Assembly: GCA_900537125.1 (NCBI GenBank)
Contig: UNRJ01000002.1
Coordinates: forward strand, 596,105 to 660,104
Direction: 5' to 3'
DNA: 64,000 nt
Origin: Rhodobacteraceae bacterium Alg238-R152
GTDB taxonomy: Bacteria > Pseudomonadota > Alphaproteobacteria > Rhodobacterales > Rhodobacteraceae
The notes below the pieces were generated by a model that worked only from the letters and a program-made list of their open reading frames with translations, was not told where the DNA came from and did not search any database. Positions 18,857 to 28,214 of this stretch are shown here, piece by piece. The stretch's first letter is position 1; each line of letters begins with the position of its first letter. A program made the position numbers and the translations under genes.

Positions 18857-20752
18857 ATGCCTGTGGATAACCCCAATATAAGCCAAGATTTGCCGGTCAT
18901 TCGGCAACTTGATGATGCCGCGATCAACCGTATTGCCGCCGGTGAGGTGGTCGAACGGCCAGCTTCGGCAGTGAAAGAACTGGTGGAGAACGCCATTGAT
19001 GCGGGTAGCCGGCGGATCGAGATTGCCTATGCCGATGGTGGTAAGATGATCATTCGCATCACGGATGACGGCTGTGGCATCACCGAGGAACAGCTGCCGC
19101 TGGCGCTGTCGCGCCATGCGACGTCCAAAATTGACGGCTCGGACCTTTTGGACATCCACACCTTTGGCTTTCGTGGCGAGGCTTTGCCCTCGCTGGGTGC
19201 TGTCGGACGGTTGAACATCACCAGCCGTGTAGGCAAAGCGCCTGCGGCGCAGATTTCCGTGGAAGGCGGCGCGATGAGCGCGGTGAAACCGGCGGCGCTG
19301 TCCGGTGGCACCATCGTGGAATTGCGCGATCTGTTTTATGCCACGCCGGCGCGGTTGAAATTCATGCGCTCTGATCGGGCCGAGGCGCAGGCGATCACCG
19401 ATGTGGTCAAACGTCTGGCGATGGCGGAGCCGTTTGTGGGCTTCACTCTGCGGGATGTGACCGGCGGGGGCGAAGGTCGTGTGACTTTCCGCGTGGAGGC
19501 CGAAAACGGCGATCTGTTTGACGCGCTGCATGGCCGTTTGGCGCGGATCTTGGGAAAAGAGTTTGCCGAAAACGCGCTGAAGATTGACGCGGAGCGGGAG
19601 GGGTTGCGGCTGATTGGCTATGCGGCGCTGCCGACCTATTCGCGCGGCTCATCTGTGGCGCAGTATCTGTTTGTGAACGGGCGTCCGGTGAAGGACAAAT
19701 TGCTCGTGGGCGCATTGCGCGGGGCGTATTTTGATTATCTGAGCCGGGATCGGCATCCGGCGGCGGCGCTGTTCATCGATTGTGATCCGCATTTGGTGGA
19801 TGTGAACGTGCATCCTGCCAAATCTGAGGTGCGGTTTCGGGATCCGGGACTGGCGCGGGGACTAATTGTCTCCAGCCTGCGCCATGCCTTGGCGGAGGCC
19901 GGGCACCGCGCGTCGACCACGGTGGCGGGGGCCACGTTGCAGTCGTTCAAGCCGGAGCCGATGGGGGCTTTAGGCGCCACGCCAAGTGCGCCTGCACCGG
20001 CGCAGGCGCGGGTCTATCAGATGGACCGGCCAAGCCTAGGTGCGCGCACGGCGGCCTATCAGGCGCAGGCACCAATGTCTCAGGAGCCGGGCTTTGCGGA
20101 TTTGACCGAGGCCTATTCCGCGCGGGTTGAGACTTTTGACACGGAGGTTCCGCAAGAGACCCCAGCCGAAGGGCTGCCCTTGGGCGCGGCGCGGGCGCAG
20201 GTGCATGAGAATTACATCGTGGCGCAGACACAGACCGGCATGGTGATTGTCGATCAACACGCAGCCCATGAGCGGCTGGTGTATGAAAAACTCAAACATC
20301 AGATGGCGGAAAACGGGGTTGCGGCGCAGGCCCTGCTGATCCCGGAGATTGTCGAGCTGTCTGAGGGCGATTGTGCGCGGATTATGACCGTGGCTGAAGC
20401 GCTGTCCAAATTGGGGCTGACCCTTGAGGCCTTTGGCGGCGGTGCGGTGGCGGTGCGTGAAACCCCTGCGCTTTTGGGTGAGGTGAACGCGCGGGCCATG
20501 GTGCTCGATATTCTCGATGAGCTCGATGATCAGGGCGAAAGCATGTTGGTGCAGGCCAAGCTGGAGGCGATCCTCAGTCGGGTGGCCTGTCATGGCTCGA
20601 TCCGCTCGGGACGGCGCATGCGCGGAGAAGAGATGAATGCGTTGCTGCGCGAGATGGAGGCAACGCCGCATTCGGGGCAATGCAACCACGGGCGACCAAC
20701 TTATGTGGAATTAAAACTGGCCGACATTGAGCTGCTGTTTGGACGGACGTGA
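18857..20752 (+). CDS. mutL: DNA mismatch repair protein MutL with endonuclease domain
   Basis: Mismatch-repair coordinator. The N-terminal GHKL ATPase motifs are intact: [26 protein letters not shown] and FGFRGEAL. A variable Pro/Ala/Gln-rich linker spans about 345-430. The C-terminal domain has [12 protein letters not shown] near residue 465, which fits the DQHA-X2-E-X4-E endonuclease motif, plus ACHGSIRSG and [11 protein letters not shown] zinc-site motifs. It should nick DNA itself, as expected where MutS/MutL work without MutH. The 631-aa length is normal. The stop overlaps the rmuC start (TGATG). Confidence 0.96.
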   Translation: MPVDNPNISQDLPVIRQLDDAAINRIAAGEVVERPASAVKELVENAIDAGSRRIEIAYADGGKMIIRITDDGCGITEEQLPLALSRHATSKIDGSDLLDIHTFGFRGEALPSLGAVGRLNITSRVGKAPAAQISVEGGAMSAVKPAALSGGTIVELRDLFYATPARLKFMRSDRAEAQAITDVVKRLAMAEPFVGFTLRDVTGGGEGRVTFRVEAENGDLFDALHGRLARILGKEFAENALKIDAEREGLRLIGYAALPTYSRGSSVAQYLFVNGRPVKDKLLVGALRGAYFDYLSRDRHPAAALFIDCDPHLVDVNVHPAKSEVRFRDPGLARGLIVSSLRHALAEAGHRASTTVAGATLQSFKPEPMGALGATPSAPAPAQARVYQMDRPSLGARTAAYQAQAPMSQEPGFADLTEAYSARVETFDTEVPQETPAEGLPLGAARAQVHENYIVAQTQTGMVIVDQHAAHERLVYEKLKHQMAENGVAAQALLIPEIVELSEGDCARIMTVAEALSKLGLTLEAFGGGAVAVRETPALLGEVNARAMVLDILDELDDQGESMLVQAKLEAILSRVACHGSIRSGRRMRGEEMNALLREMEATPHSGQCNHGRPTYVELKLADIELLFGRT

Positions 20753-22071
20753 TGGAAGGTATGGACGAAGCAATGGCCAATATGGAGGCCATGGCGCTGT
20801 ACGCTGCAGCCGGGATTGGCTTTGCGGTTTTGGTGCTGTTTTTGCTGCTGCGCGGGGCGGGGCAAAAGCGGGCAGAGCGCACGGAGGCGGTGATTGCCCA
20901 GCACATGGGGCAGATGGCGCAGCGGGTGGATCAGCTGGCCACCGGGCAGGCGCATCTGGACGGCAACCTGCAGGCACAGGCGCAGTCTCAGGGGCAGATT
21001 GCCACCTTGATGGAGCAGCGGCTGGGCGAGGTGCAGGTCAATATGCATGAGAACCTCGCCAAGGTGCAGCGCAGCACCGGTGAAAACCTCGCCAGCATGC
21101 AGCAAAAGATGGCGGATACCATGGCGGCGCAGCAGCTGCAGATGCAGGAAAGCCTGGCCAATATGCAGCTGCGCACCGGTGGTGCACTCAACGACATGCA
21201 GGAAAAGCTGAACCTGTCGATGACGGGCAACGCCAAGCAGACAGCGACCTCGCTCACTCAGTTGCAGGAGCGGTTGGCCACCATCGACAAGGCGCAGGAA
21301 AACATCACTCGGTTATCAGGCGATGTGCTGAGCTTGCAGGATATTCTGAGCAACAAACAAACCCGCGGGGCGTTTGGCGAGATCCAGCTCAATGACATTG
21401 TGGGCAAGGCTCTGCCAAGTGACAGCTACGCGCTGCAACATACGTTGCCCAACGGCAAACGCGCGGACTGTTTGATCCATCTGCCCAACCCGCCGGGGCC
21501 GATCGTGATCGACAGTAAGTTCCCGCTGGAGGCTTATGAGCTGTTGCGCAATGCGCAGACGCAGGCGCAGCTGAATGAGGCGGCGCGGATGTTGCGCACC
21601 TCGGTGAAGAAGCACATCAAGGACATCTCCGAAAAATACATCATCGAAGGCGAGACCGCTGATGGCGCGCTGATGTTCCTGCCAAGCGAAGCGGTCTATG
21701 CGGAGCTGCACGCCAACTTCCCGGAGCTGGTGCGCGAAGGCTTTGCGGCACGGGTGTGGATTGTCTCACCCACCACTTGCATGGCGACGCTCAACACCAT
21801 GCGGGCGATTTTGAAAGATGCACGCATGCAGGAACAGGCGGGCGCAATTCGCAAAGAGTTGGGGCTGCTTTATTCCGATGTCGAGCGACTGGGCACACGG
21901 GTGGAAAATCTAGACCGCCACTTTGGCCAGGCCGCCAAAGACATCAGCGAAATCAAGATCAGCGCCGACAAAGCCGGGCGCCGCGCGCGTCGGCTGGACA
22001 ACTTTGACTTTGAAGAATTGGCGCCACCTGAGGATGACAAAGTGGTGCCGCTGACCAAACCGGACAGCTGA
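20752..22071 (+). CDS. rmuC: DNA recombination protein RmuC
   Basis: RmuC-family protein linked to limiting DNA inversion/rearrangement; predicted nuclease of the PD-(D/E)XK type. The 439-aa product has an N-terminal membrane helix (about 14-36, LYAAAGIGFAVLVLFLLL), a long Gln-rich coiled coil (40-195) and the conserved core with GAFGEIQLNDIV, VIDSKFPLEAY, DGALMFLPSEAVY and SPTTCMATL. Asp and Lys of IDSKFP are candidate active-site residues. The ATG at 20752 overlaps the mutL stop, so the two repair genes are probably co-translated. Confidence 0.93.
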   Translation: MEGMDEAMANMEAMALYAAAGIGFAVLVLFLLLRGAGQKRAERTEAVIAQHMGQMAQRVDQLATGQAHLDGNLQAQAQSQGQIATLMEQRLGEVQVNMHENLAKVQRSTGENLASMQQKMADTMAAQQLQMQESLANMQLRTGGALNDMQEKLNLSMTGNAKQTATSLTQLQERLATIDKAQENITRLSGDVLSLQDILSNKQTRGAFGEIQLNDIVGKALPSDSYALQHTLPNGKRADCLIHLPNPPGPIVIDSKFPLEAYELLRNAQTQAQLNEAARMLRTSVKKHIKDISEKYIIEGETADGALMFLPSEAVYAELHANFPELVREGFAARVWIVSPTTCMATLNTMRAILKDARMQEQAGAIRKELGLLYSDVERLGTRVENLDRHFGQAAKDISEIKISADKAGRRARRLDNFDFEELAPPEDDKVVPLTKPDS

Positions 22072-22088
22072 CTTCATTCACAGTCTGC

Positions 22089-22119
22089 AAATATCCCGGG
22101 GTCCGGGGCAGCGCCCCGG
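22089..22119. repeat. TATCCCGGG-plus-hairpin intergenic element, copy 1
   Basis: AAATATCCCGGGG is followed by a 7-bp stem CCGGGGC-AGC-GCCCCGG (22103-22119). Related arrangements occur at 28215-28264 and, inverted, at 43573-43617, suggesting a small dispersed palindromic element. Confidence 0.5.
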
Positions 22120-22202
22120 TGCACCAGAAACAGTTTGCGCCATGTCAAAGACGTGGGGCATGCTGGTGGGGACACTGGGCCAAACCAAATTGGAGGCACA
22201 AA

Positions 22203-22529
22203 ATGCTTGAGATTTCTGCATGGCAAGTGGCGCAAGTTGTGCTGATGTCGCGGGAGCTGGACCGGGCCGAAGGCGAGCTTCGCGCGTTTATTGACCGGCT
22301 TAATGAAGACGAACAGGCCAGCCTTGTGGCCGTGATGTGGGTGGGGCGTGACAGTTTCATGCCCGATGACCTGGCCGAAGCGATCATGACCGCCAAAACC
22401 GAAAATACCGTGCCGACGTCGGACTACCTGTTGGGGTCGCCACATCTGTCCGATCATCTGGAAAATGGCATGGAGGCGTTGGGCATATCGTTGTCTGACG
22501 AAGAGGACGACTTGGTCCGCAAAGGCTAA
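22203..22529 (+). CDS. DUF3775 family protein
   Basis: A 108-aa soluble, acidic protein matching the pattern of DUF3775: an N-terminal helix (VAQVVLMSRELDRAEGEL), then INxL-like DRLNEDEQASLVAVMWVGRD, and SDYLLGSPHLSDHLENGMEALG. Function is unknown. The ATG at 22203 has a strong GGAGG six bases upstream. The gene has its own promoter region after rmuC and is followed by a hairpin, so it is likely monocistronic. Confidence 0.8.
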   Translation: MLEISAWQVAQVVLMSRELDRAEGELRAFIDRLNEDEQASLVAVMWVGRDSFMPDDLAEAIMTAKTENTVPTSDYLLGSPHLSDHLENGMEALGISLSDEEDDLVRKG

Positions 22530-22591
22530 ACAGCCGGCAAAAAACGGCTGATTGGGCCGTTAGACTTGCGATTTTATGCCAACAGTTTTGA

Positions 22592-22622
22592 GATCCGCGC
22601 CAAGCTTTGGCGCGGGTCTTTA
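22592..22622 (+). terminator. hairpin after DUF3775 gene
   Basis: Eleven-bp stem GATCCGCGCCA / TGGCGCGGGTC with one G-T pair, loop AGCTT, followed by only TTTA. Strong stem but a weak T-run. Confidence 0.55.
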
Positions 22623-22822
22623 CGTTCTGGTTCCTATTTCTTACCTGCGCTTTAGAGGGGAGGCTAACGCACACACGCGCCGCCTTATCCACTGACTTTG
22701 CGCCTGTTTTTAAAGAAACATCCGCACCCTGCGCTTCGCGGGCGGTGCCCTCTTGTCTTGTGTCTAAGCCTTTCGGTCCAAGGGGCGGTGTCGGAGGCCT
22801 GTTGTGAAGAAGGAGGTCGCCC

Positions 22823-23863
22823 ATGTCGAGTTTCTGGGGTCGTTTTGACGACAATCACGGCAATCAAAAACAGTTTGAACCGACCGATGATCCTGCCAAG
22901 GAAATCACCTTTGTGCCCAAAGGCGAAGACGGCGATCTTGTGTTGGAAGACAACAACAATCAGCCGGACCCTGACACGCAGGTTTTGATTGACGGTGAGC
23001 CACATGATTTTGTGTTTGAGCTGACCGGTACAGTGCCACAGGACGATGATATCCCGGAACAATTCTGGGGGCAGGAGATCGCGGTGATCTCCATTCAGGA
23101 CTACCCCGAGCCGGGCGAGGAGACGCGCATGTTTTTCTTTCCGGAAATGAACCCGGATGAGGAGGACATGAATGAGTTTGAGGATGAAGAGTTTGTTGTG
23201 AAACATCCGGATCGTCATCCTGACGACATGCCGGTGTGTTTCCTGCCGGGTACTTTGATCGCGACACCAGACGGTCCACGCGCGGTGGAAAGCCTGCAGC
23301 CGGGGGATTTTGTCTGTGTTGCGAAAGGCAAACCAGCAAAAGTTTTCTGGGTGGCAAAGAGCCATTTTTCTTACGCTGAGATGTTGCAGAACGCGGGCCT
23401 GCGCCCGGTGTGCATTGACGCAGACAGCCTAGCGCCGGGCGTACCGGGACAAGATTTGTGGGTGTCACAACAGCACCGAATTGCCCTTCGGGGCTGGCAA
23501 GTGGAGATGTTGGCGGCCACCGAGGCGGCTTTTGCGCACGCCAAACATCTGGCGCCGCGACCCGGTATTCCAGGGCGCGAGTGGCGCGGTGGCGTGGACT
23601 ATGTGCATCTGATGTTTGATCGCCATCACATCGTGGAGGCCAATGGAGCTGAAGCTGAGAGCTTGTTTCTGGGCGATCAGGCTTTGGAAAGCTTGGGCGA
23701 GAAAGCGCGGGGCGAGTTGGATCAGCTTTTGGAAGCCAAGCCGTGGTTGAAGCCGCGGTTTGCGCAGACGGCCTTGCCAACGATGAAAGCACATGAGGCG
23801 CAGACATGGCGCAAGATGGTAGATGGCCAGCCGGTGTTTCGGGATTTGGTGCGGGCGGCTTGA
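22823..23863 (+). CDS. Hint-domain (Hedgehog/intein-type) protein
   Basis: A 346-aa protein with an acidic N-terminal region (1-135, many Asp/Glu, several PDED-like stretches) followed by a Hint_2 module starting at the cysteine of CFLPGTLIATPDGPRAVESL (about 138). WVSQQHRIALRG and DYVHLMFDRHHIVEANG are the expected inner His motifs. Such proteins are abundant in Rhodobacterales; autoprocessing at the cysteine is the family activity, but the cellular role is unclear. The acidic N-terminus could bind calcium. Excellent ribosome site AAGGAGG before the ATG. It converges on the TetR gene with a 2-bp gap. Confidence 0.85.
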   Translation: MSSFWGRFDDNHGNQKQFEPTDDPAKEITFVPKGEDGDLVLEDNNNQPDPDTQVLIDGEPHDFVFELTGTVPQDDDIPEQFWGQEIAVISIQDYPEPGEETRMFFFPEMNPDEEDMNEFEDEEFVVKHPDRHPDDMPVCFLPGTLIATPDGPRAVESLQPGDFVCVAKGKPAKVFWVAKSHFSYAEMLQNAGLRPVCIDADSLAPGVPGQDLWVSQQHRIALRGWQVEMLAATEAAFAHAKHLAPRPGIPGREWRGGVDYVHLMFDRHHIVEANGAEAESLFLGDQALESLGEKARGELDQLLEAKPWLKPRFAQTALPTMKAHEAQTWRKMVDGQPVFRDLVRAA

Positions 23864-23865
23864 GA

Positions 23866-24459
23866 TCAGGTTGCTGGCATCAGCCAGGCGGTGAGGTAGG
23901 TCTCCAACCGTTCGTGCGGGGCAATCGAGTTGTGTAAGCTGCAGAACATCAGAGAAATCGCCTGCACCATAAAGGCTTGCACACCTTCGGCCTGAAGTTC
24001 GGCAGGGATGTCTTTGCGAAAAGGCTGGTCCCAGAGCCATTTGGTCACCACCTCGGCGTGGCGGCCAAAGGTCATGGCGATGGGGCCGATGTCCGCGTTG
24101 GCGGCGGCACCGGAGTGGCGCAGAATCACGTCAAAGACATAGCGCTCGCAGGTCATGAAGGTGATCAGCGGCATCATCGCTTCAGACATCTCAGAGATGG
24201 TTTTGGGCGCGGGCAGGGCTTCGATGCCGTCCAGATAGCGGTCGATTTCCGCGCCAATCAGTTGGTCCATCAGCGCATCTTTGTCTTTGAAATGCGCAAA
24301 AAACGTGCCTTTGGCAACGCCGGCGCGCAGCACCACTTCTTCCACGCGCATGGCTTCATAACCGCTTTCTGAAATCACGGCTTGGGCCGCGTCCAATAGT
24401 TTGGCGCGGGTTTTGAGAGTGCGTTGTTGAACAGCTTTGACCATGGCTTGTTGTGCCAT
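23866..24459 (-). CDS. TetR family transcriptional regulator
   Basis: One-component repressor, 197 aa. The N-terminal helix-turn-helix spans about 17-62 (TRAKLLDAAQAVISESGYEA, VVLRAGVAKGTFFAHFKDKD); the rest is a ligand-binding helical domain. It is divergent from a flavodoxin-fold oxidoreductase, and the 87-bp gap holds three copies of TGACC-N2-GGTCA, one ending just before this gene's ribosome site and another before the oxidoreductase. It very likely represses both itself and the oxidoreductase, with an electrophile or quinone as plausible inducer. Confidence 0.92.
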   Translation of the reverse strand: MAQQAMVKAVQQRTLKTRAKLLDAAQAVISESGYEAMRVEEVVLRAGVAKGTFFAHFKDKDALMDQLIGAEIDRYLDGIEALPAPKTISEMSEAMMPLITFMTCERYVFDVILRHSGAAANADIGPIAMTFGRHAEVVTKWLWDQPFRKDIPAELQAEGVQAFMVQAISLMFCSLHNSIAPHERLETYLTAWLMPAT

Positions 24460-24465
24460 GAATTG

Positions 24466-24530
24466 TGACCGTGGTCAAATTTGTTATTGACCGCGGTCAT
24501 TTTTACCTCCATCTAAATTGACCGTGGTCA
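24466..24530. promoter_or_regulatory. three TetR-type operator palindromes
   Basis: TGACCGTGGTCA at 24466-24477, TGACCGCGGTCA (perfect palindrome) at 24488-24499 and TGACCGTGGTCA at 24519-24530. Start-to-start distances of 22 and 31 bp are about two and three helical turns. They fill the space between the divergent TetR and oxidoreductase genes. Confidence 0.8.
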
Positions 24531-24546
24531 ATATTGGAGAATCGCA

Positions 24547-25140
24547 ATGACACAGAAACGGATATTTATCTTGAACGGACACCCGGCAGCGAAGTCGTTG
24601 ACTGGCTCGGTGGTTGAAAGCTACGCGGATGCGGCGCGCAAGGCGGGGCATCAAGTGCGTCTGACCAACTTGCATGATTTGCAGTTTGATCCGGACTATG
24701 GCTTTGGCGGCTATGTGAACCAGAAACCGCTGGAGTCGGAGCTGGAACAGGTGTTGCAAGACATCGAATGGTCCGAGCATGTGGTGGTGGCGACGCCGAT
24801 GTGGTGGGGCGGTTTGCCTGCCAAACTCAAAGGGTTGTTTGATCGGGCATTGTTGCCGGGGCGCACGTTTGACACACGCAACACCACCAAGTTGGGGCTG
24901 CCGGCGCCAATGCTGACCGGGCGCACCGGGCGGGTGCTGTTACTGTCAGACACGCCGGGCTGGTTCTTCCGGTTGGTCTATCGCAATGCGATGATTGTGC
25001 AGATCCAGCGGCAGATCTTGGAGTTCGTGGGCATCAAGCCGGTAAAGGTCACACAGTTCAATGGCACCAGCGCCCCCAAAGCCGGTGCGGTGGACAAGTG
25101 GCTCAAACAAGCGGCGGTGATTGGTGCGCAGGCTGCCTAA
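24547..25140 (+). CDS. NAD(P)H-dependent oxidoreductase, flavodoxin fold
   Basis: FMN/FAD quinone or azo reductase of the flavodoxin_2 (KefF/MdaB/NQO1-like) family, 197 aa. The N-terminal phosphate loop is LNGHPAAKSLTGSVVESY (8-25). HVVVATPMWWGGLPAKLKG carries the flavin-contact P-x-x-W motif and FDRALLPGRTF continues the family pattern. It probably detoxifies quinones or other electrophiles by two-electron reduction. Divergent from and presumably repressed by the adjacent TetR protein. The ribosome site TTGGAGA lies before the ATG. Confidence 0.9.
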   Translation: MTQKRIFILNGHPAAKSLTGSVVESYADAARKAGHQVRLTNLHDLQFDPDYGFGGYVNQKPLESELEQVLQDIEWSEHVVVATPMWWGGLPAKLKGLFDRALLPGRTFDTRNTTKLGLPAPMLTGRTGRVLLLSDTPGWFFRLVYRNAMIVQIQRQILEFVGIKPVKVTQFNGTSAPKAGAVDKWLKQAAVIGAQAA

Positions 25141-25146
25141 ACTGGG

Positions 25147-25770
25147 CTAGGTGTGGCGTGAGATCCGAGTGGTCAGCACGCCCGCCGCCATCAGACAGCC
25201 GCCGCCAACCCGGTTGAAGCCACGCATTGCGCGGGGGTGCTGGAAAACCCCGCGCAATCCGTTGGCGCAGAATAGCCAGAACACCGTGTTGAGCGTGGCG
25301 ACACCAACAAAGGTGGCGATCAGGATGGTGAACTGCGGCAGCACCGGCTGAGACAGGGTCACGAACTGCGGCACAAAAGCGATGTAAAACGCCGGGCCTT
25401 TGGGGTTGAGGGCGCTGATCAGGAAAGACTGCCAGAACAGAGGCTTGAGGGGTTTTTGTGTGACGGTGTCTGAGGCAATGCCCTCAGCGGGTGTGCGCCA
25501 GAGCGAGACACCCAGCCAGATCAGATACACCGCGCCGATGAGCTTCATCAGCGTAAACAGCGTGGTGGAGGCCGAGAGCACGGCACCTGCGCCCATCAGG
25601 GACACAGACATGCCGACAAAGGCCCCAGCAGAAATGCCGGGAATGGTCGCGAGGCCTGAGCGTTTGCCGGAGCGCACCGCGTGGTTGATGGTCAGGACAA
25701 TGTTGGGGCCGGGGATCAGCACAACCAGGGCACTGGCCAGAACAAAGGCGCTCCAGGTTTCCAATGACAT
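25147..25770 (-). CDS. LysE family amino-acid exporter
   Basis: Inner-membrane exporter, 207 aa with about six membrane segments. Family motifs are LIPGPNIVLTINHAVRSGKRSGL near the N-terminus and LNPKGPAFYIAFVPQF in the middle. The start at 25770 has GAGAGGAG at proper spacing; a TTG 18 bp upstream does not. It lies downstream of two saccharopine dehydrogenase genes in the same direction, though a strong palindrome separates them. Lysine or a related amino acid is a plausible substrate from context only. Confidence 0.85.
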   Translation of the reverse strand: MSLETWSAFVLASALVVLIPGPNIVLTINHAVRSGKRSGLATIPGISAGAFVGMSVSLMGAGAVLSASTTLFTLMKLIGAVYLIWLGVSLWRTPAEGIASDTVTQKPLKPLFWQSFLISALNPKGPAFYIAFVPQFVTLSQPVLPQFTILIATFVGVATLNTVFWLFCANGLRGVFQHPRAMRGFNRVGGGCLMAAGVLTTRISRHT

Positions 25771-25844
25771 GTCGCGCTCCTCTCCCAAGAGTTGTGGCGC
25801 AGGATTTCGCAGTCAGGCGGGAATGGCAAGAGGATTGAGAGTGG

Positions 25845-25872
25845 GGCGCAGCCCTGTTGTGGGGGCTGCGCC
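25845..25872. repeat. perfect 10-bp palindromic hairpin between saccharopine and LysE genes
   Basis: GGCGCAGCCC (25845-25854) pairs with GGGCTGCGCC (25863-25872) around an 8-base loop. No T-run follows on the transcribed minus strand, so it is not a standard terminator. It resembles the GGGCAGCGCCC hairpins elsewhere in the window. Confidence 0.5.
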
Positions 25873-25886
25873 GAAAAGTTGTACGA

Positions 25887-27029
25887 TCAAGCCGTGTGAT
25901 CGACAATCTGCATGTGCTGCGCCAGCGTGCCGATGTGGTCGAGCCACTCGGAGAACAACGCTTCCTCAGATGGGGCGGCGTGCACGCCGGGGGCAATTTT
26001 GCCGTCCAGCACGGTTTCAATTGCCAGTGAAACCGGGATCGACACAAGACGGGCCATGGCGGTGCCGCGCGCGTCGCCCCAAGCGTCCATCACGTAGGTT
26101 TTGTGGAAGACGTCAGCGCCGTCTTTCTGTGCTTTAAAGCCAACACACATGACAACCCGGTCGGGCTCGCCTTCGTCGTAGGAGTTTTCGTCCCAGAACT
26201 GATCGGACATTTCCTTGAGACGGGCGTCGCCTTCGGGGCCTTCCAGTGTTTCGATTTCACGGAACACATCGGACCACGCCTCGGTCCAGCCGTTCAGGCG
26301 CAGGGTGCCGCGCACAAAGGTGTCGACCTTCCACTCTGGATCAAACTTGTAGTCTTCCATAAACGGGATGCTGTCGCGGTTTGGATAAACTTCGAAGGTT
26401 TCCGCCTCTGCGAGCGGGGCCTCATAGCTGCTGATCGCATCCCAAGGGCGGTTCACGTCAAACGGCTTGCCATCACGGATGGAGCGGGACGGGGAGCGCA
26501 GGGCTTTCAACACACCCAGTGGCGACCAGCTGAATTTGTAGCGGAACGGGTTGGCGTGCTTCGGGATGCCGCCGCAGTAGCTGATGAAGCTTACGGTGTT
26601 GTTGACGTCATAAGCATCAGAGGCGCGGTAGTCTGCCACCAAAGCATGCGCCATCAGGTGGTCGATGCCCGGGTCCAAGCCAACTTCGTTGACACAGGCC
26701 ACGCCGGCCTCTTTGGCCTTGGCGTTGAGCGCCTTCATTTCCGGCGCAATGTAAGACGAGCTGACAAAGTTGGCACCTTTGGCGATGCAAAGTTCGGCCA
26801 ATGGCACGTGCCAGTCGCCGGGCAGCATGGAAACGACAACGTCACCTTTGTTCAAAGCAGCGCCAAGAATGTCGATGTCAAAGGCGCGGATGTCTTGGGT
26901 CAGGTCGCCAACAGCGTCCTGCGCTTTCTCAACGGTTCGGTTCCAGACGGTGACCGCGCGGCCACCTTCGATCAGGCGACGCAGGCCGGGAATGGCCGAG
27001 AGGCCGGTGCCACACCAGTGGATTGTCAT
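25887..27029 (-). CDS. saccharopine dehydrogenase (glutamate-forming / LYS9 type)
   Basis: Splits saccharopine to glutamate and 2-aminoadipate semialdehyde, or the reverse. The 380-aa product begins with a Rossmann-type CGTGLSAIPGLRRL, followed by DVVVSMLPGDWHVPLAELCI and the catalytic/dimer region NEVGLDPGIDHLMAH, all typical of saccharopine reductase. The start at 27029 follows GGGGAGAGA. It is the second gene of a pair with the lysine-forming enzyme 13 bp upstream, giving a complete two-enzyme saccharopine route. In this lineage the route more likely degrades lysine than makes it. Confidence 0.9.
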   Translation of the reverse strand: MTIHWCGTGLSAIPGLRRLIEGGRAVTVWNRTVEKAQDAVGDLTQDIRAFDIDILGAALNKGDVVVSMLPGDWHVPLAELCIAKGANFVSSSYIAPEMKALNAKAKEAGVACVNEVGLDPGIDHLMAHALVADYRASDAYDVNNTVSFISYCGGIPKHANPFRYKFSWSPLGVLKALRSPSRSIRDGKPFDVNRPWDAISSYEAPLAEAETFEVYPNRDSIPFMEDYKFDPEWKVDTFVRGTLRLNGWTEAWSDVFREIETLEGPEGDARLKEMSDQFWDENSYDEGEPDRVVMCVGFKAQKDGADVFHKTYVMDAWGDARGTAMARLVSIPVSLAIETVLDGKIAPGVHAAPSEEALFSEWLDHIGTLAQHMQIVDHTA

Positions 27030-27042
27030 GTTGTCTCTCCCC

Positions 27043-28098
27043 TCAGAGGTCTTTGGAATGGGTGTTGAAATCAGCCTCGGCGCGGGTCCAGACACCGTCG
27101 CTGAGGTCATCGAGTTTCATCAAAGTGTCGAGCAGTTGCGCGGCGTAGTCTTCCGAGCTTTCCACCGGCAGCATGGATGGCAGGTTGTCGATCGCCATGA
27201 CGTCCAGCACAGGCGCGTCAGCCGCGCGCAGGGCGGGGGCGTCCCATGTGGTGGCGCGGTCATAAACCGGCACAGGGTTATAATCGCTGTCCGGATCGCA
27301 AGCCACGTCGCCAATAGCGGTGAGTTTGCGGCTTGCCTTCAAGGCGTCTTGCGGCACAAACACCGGCGTGCCGGGGCGGGCAAAGATACAGTTCAGGAAC
27401 AGGTCGTGGTCGAGGATTTCCGGGAATGGCCCGCCGGAAGCAGTTTCCGCCATGTCCCATTTGGTGACTTTGCAGCCCATCGCCTCCAGCAAGTCTGCAG
27501 CACCGGTGCCCACGCGGCCAAGCGCGCCAATCACCATGGCGGTGGGGCGGGGTTTGGACAGCGCGTCGAGTTCGGCACCGAGGTCCGCGAGCAAGGCGTC
27601 TTTGCCGGCATAAACGCCAACGGGACCACAGAGCTCGCCACGTTGTTGCGCGGCCCAGGATTTGAGGGTCACAGCAGAACCAGCATACCCCGCCCAATAA
27701 CCAAACGCAGCGACGCGGCGGCCATTTTCAGCAACGAGATATTCGAGATCATACAGCGTGCCGCCGCCCGCCTTGAAGCGCTTGAGCAGGGCCACGCCGG
27801 AGTGCTGACCTTTAAAGGCATGGCCAAACATGATGTGGCGGTGCGGCAGGGGGGTGCCGTCTTCGGGCAGTTCTTTGAGGCCAAAGATGATGGCGTCACG
27901 TGGGGCCTCGGGCCAGCTGTTTTCCGCGGCGATGTCACAACCAGCCGCTTTATAGCCGTCAATTGGAATGGCTCTTACGGAGCTTTCTTCCACGGTCACG
28001 CGGATGCCTTTGTCCAATAGTGCCTTGGCGCCCTCAGGTGTCAGACCCACCCGCTCTTCATTTTGCCGTTGCTCGGCCCGTACCCAAAGATGCGTCAT
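27043..28098 (-). CDS. saccharopine dehydrogenase (NAD+, L-lysine-forming / LYS1 type)
   Basis: Joins lysine and 2-oxoglutarate into saccharopine, or the reverse. The 351-aa chain has the alanine-dehydrogenase/LYS1 layout: N-terminal RAEQRQNEERVGLTPEGA, the active-site region HIMFGHAFKGQHSG, and YDLEYLVAENGRRVAAFG, then a Rossmann domain (AMVIGALGRVGTGA). The start at 28098 follows GAGGGGA; an ATG 15 bp upstream lies at that ribosome site. It is divergent from polA and leads the two-gene lysine operon. The separate LKR and SDH proteins correspond to the fused enzyme of plants and animals. Confidence 0.9.
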   Translation of the reverse strand: MTHLWVRAEQRQNEERVGLTPEGAKALLDKGIRVTVEESSVRAIPIDGYKAAGCDIAAENSWPEAPRDAIIFGLKELPEDGTPLPHRHIMFGHAFKGQHSGVALLKRFKAGGGTLYDLEYLVAENGRRVAAFGYWAGYAGSAVTLKSWAAQQRGELCGPVGVYAGKDALLADLGAELDALSKPRPTAMVIGALGRVGTGAADLLEAMGCKVTKWDMAETASGGPFPEILDHDLFLNCIFARPGTPVFVPQDALKASRKLTAIGDVACDPDSDYNPVPVYDRATTWDAPALRAADAPVLDVMAIDNLPSMLPVESSEDYAAQLLDTLMKLDDLSDGVWTRAEADFNTHSKDL

Positions 28099-28214
28099 CT
28101 CTGTTCCCCTCATATTCGCATTTCCATAGATCAGCCCACTGGCACGTTGGCAAGAGAGATGCCCCTACGTCGCGGCCCCCTCATAAGAAGATCTGCCCCT
28201 GCTTCTTCTGACGT

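Noticed and set aside
23866..24530. RutR-type pyrimidine regulator from the TGACC/GGTCA sites
   Set aside because: The site resembles the RutR consensus, but the neighbour is a flavodoxin-fold oxidoreductase and no pyrimidine gene is near.
26770..28020. 416-codon open frame opposite the saccharopine genes
   Set aside because: Crosses two well-supported minus-strand genes and their junction; no ribosome site or family.
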